Source: CAVSLM01 sp963728895 (GTDB taxonomy: Bacteria > Pseudomonadota > Gammaproteobacteria > JBBQDK01). From it: a stretch of 64,000 nucleotides of DNA. The notes under the pieces are model-generated. The model was not told the origin of the DNA, made no database searches, and saw only the letters and a list, made by a program, of their open reading frames with translations. A program made the position numbers and the translations under genes. The stretch covers positions 248,001-312,000 of the forward strand of contig CAVSLM010000007.1 of the NCBI GenBank assembly GCA_963728895.1, read 5' to 3'. This document shows, piece after piece, positions 63,760 to 64,000 of the stretch; the first letter of the stretch is position 1, and each line of letters starts with the position of its first letter.

Positions 63760-64000
63760 TCATCCACCCTCCAGGCCGGCGACCTCCCCCTTGCCCCGAC
63801 GCACGACCACGGGGACGCCATCAACCAGATCGACCACCGTGGTGGGCTCAATTCCACAATAGCCGCCATCGATCACCAGATCGACGCGATTGTTCAGCTG
63901 CTCACAGATTTCCGCGGCATCGGTCATGGGCATGGCAGACCCCGGCAACAACAGCGTCGAGCTCATGATTGGCTCGCCCATCTCATCGAGCAGCGAGTGA
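63760..64000 (-). CDS. yciO: YciO/Sua5-family protein, 3' end only
   Basis: The last 79 codons of a YrdC-domain protein: HSLLDEMGEPIMSSTLLLPG, VDLVIDGGYCGIEPTTVVDL and a short charged tail, stopping at TGA 63760-63762. The L-L-x-x-x-G-x-P-(L/I)-M-S and D-G-G-x-x-G-x-x-P-T-T-V motifs are those of YciO/TsaC relatives that bind ATP and threonine carbonate. The N-terminal part lies outside the window. The position before the M50 gene and trpS is the usual one. Confidence 0.8.
   Translation of the reverse strand, partial: HSLLDEMGEPIMSSTLLLPGSAMPMTDAAEICEQLNNRVDLVIDGGYCGIEPTTVVDLVDGVPVVVRRGKGEVAGLEGG

Noticed and set aside
1..64000. CRISPR array, tRNA or rRNA genes
   Set aside because: No regularly spaced 25-40-base repeats with unique spacers and no tRNA-like cloverleaf or rRNA signature was seen by eye; short tRNA-like folds could be missed without a scan.

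Overview
The window is a G+C-rich stretch of a gammaproteobacterial chromosome. The right two thirds follow a gene order familiar from that class: gyrA-serC-pheA-tyrA-aroA-cmk-rpsA-ihfB-lapB-pyrF-comEA, the ubiG-gph-yciK group, and yciO-(M50 protease)-trpS-scpA-scpB-rluB. Orphan hpnE, a SoxW-like thioredoxin and a GspE/PilB ATPase fit an environmental, possibly sulfur-oxidising, lineage. I cannot place it below class.

Region 1 (1-28 kb, minus strand) is a surface-polysaccharide (O-antigen or capsule type) locus, sitting downstream of ihfB-lapB-pyrF-comEA. Read in transcription order (right to left) it holds: manC (GDP-mannose); a UDP-N-acetylhexosamine 6-dehydrogenase and a 4-epimerase (amino-uronic acid); a Wzz-like chain-length protein; pseB and pseC; an aldo/keto reductase; a methyltransferase; an SpsF/PseF-type cytidylyltransferase; a class III aminotransferase; a PseG-PseH fusion; and pseI. 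Then come a capsule-synthesis-type protein, an O-antigen ligase/polymerase-like membrane protein, several methyltransferases, a Wzx-like flippase, an alpha/beta hydrolase, an ISL3 transposase remnant, two GT4 glycosyltransferases and an asparagine-synthase-like amidotransferase. The cassette should make a CMP-pseudaminic-acid-type sugar, perhaps with an extra amino group, and an amidated hexuronic acid. From about 1.93 to 19.84 kb nearly every gene is broken by frame changes although motifs and start/stop overlaps are kept. The flanking genes are open.

Region 2 (28-46 kb, mostly minus strand) is housekeeping: comEA-like gene, a pyrF copy with an internal deletion, lapB, ihfB, rpsA, cmk, aroA, tyrA, hisC, pheA, serA, serC (one frameshift), gyrA and mtnA. 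Between tyrA and hisC, on the opposite strand, lies a 607-residue transglutaminase-like plus F5/8C-domain protein. It is preceded by about 185-bp direct repeats with REP-like hairpins and carries a 24-bp hairpin repeat in its own coding sequence.

Region 3 (46.7-64 kb) holds, on the plus strand, an OmpA-family protein, mtaD, ubiG, gph, rmuC, hpnE and yciK. A SoxW-like double thioredoxin and a GspE/PilB ATPase follow on the minus strand, then a GGDEF protein and a stand-alone Ycf46-N-like protein on the plus strand. The window ends with rluB, scpB, scpA, trpS, an M50 protease and the 3' end of yciO on the minus strand. I saw no tRNA, rRNA or CRISPR array.
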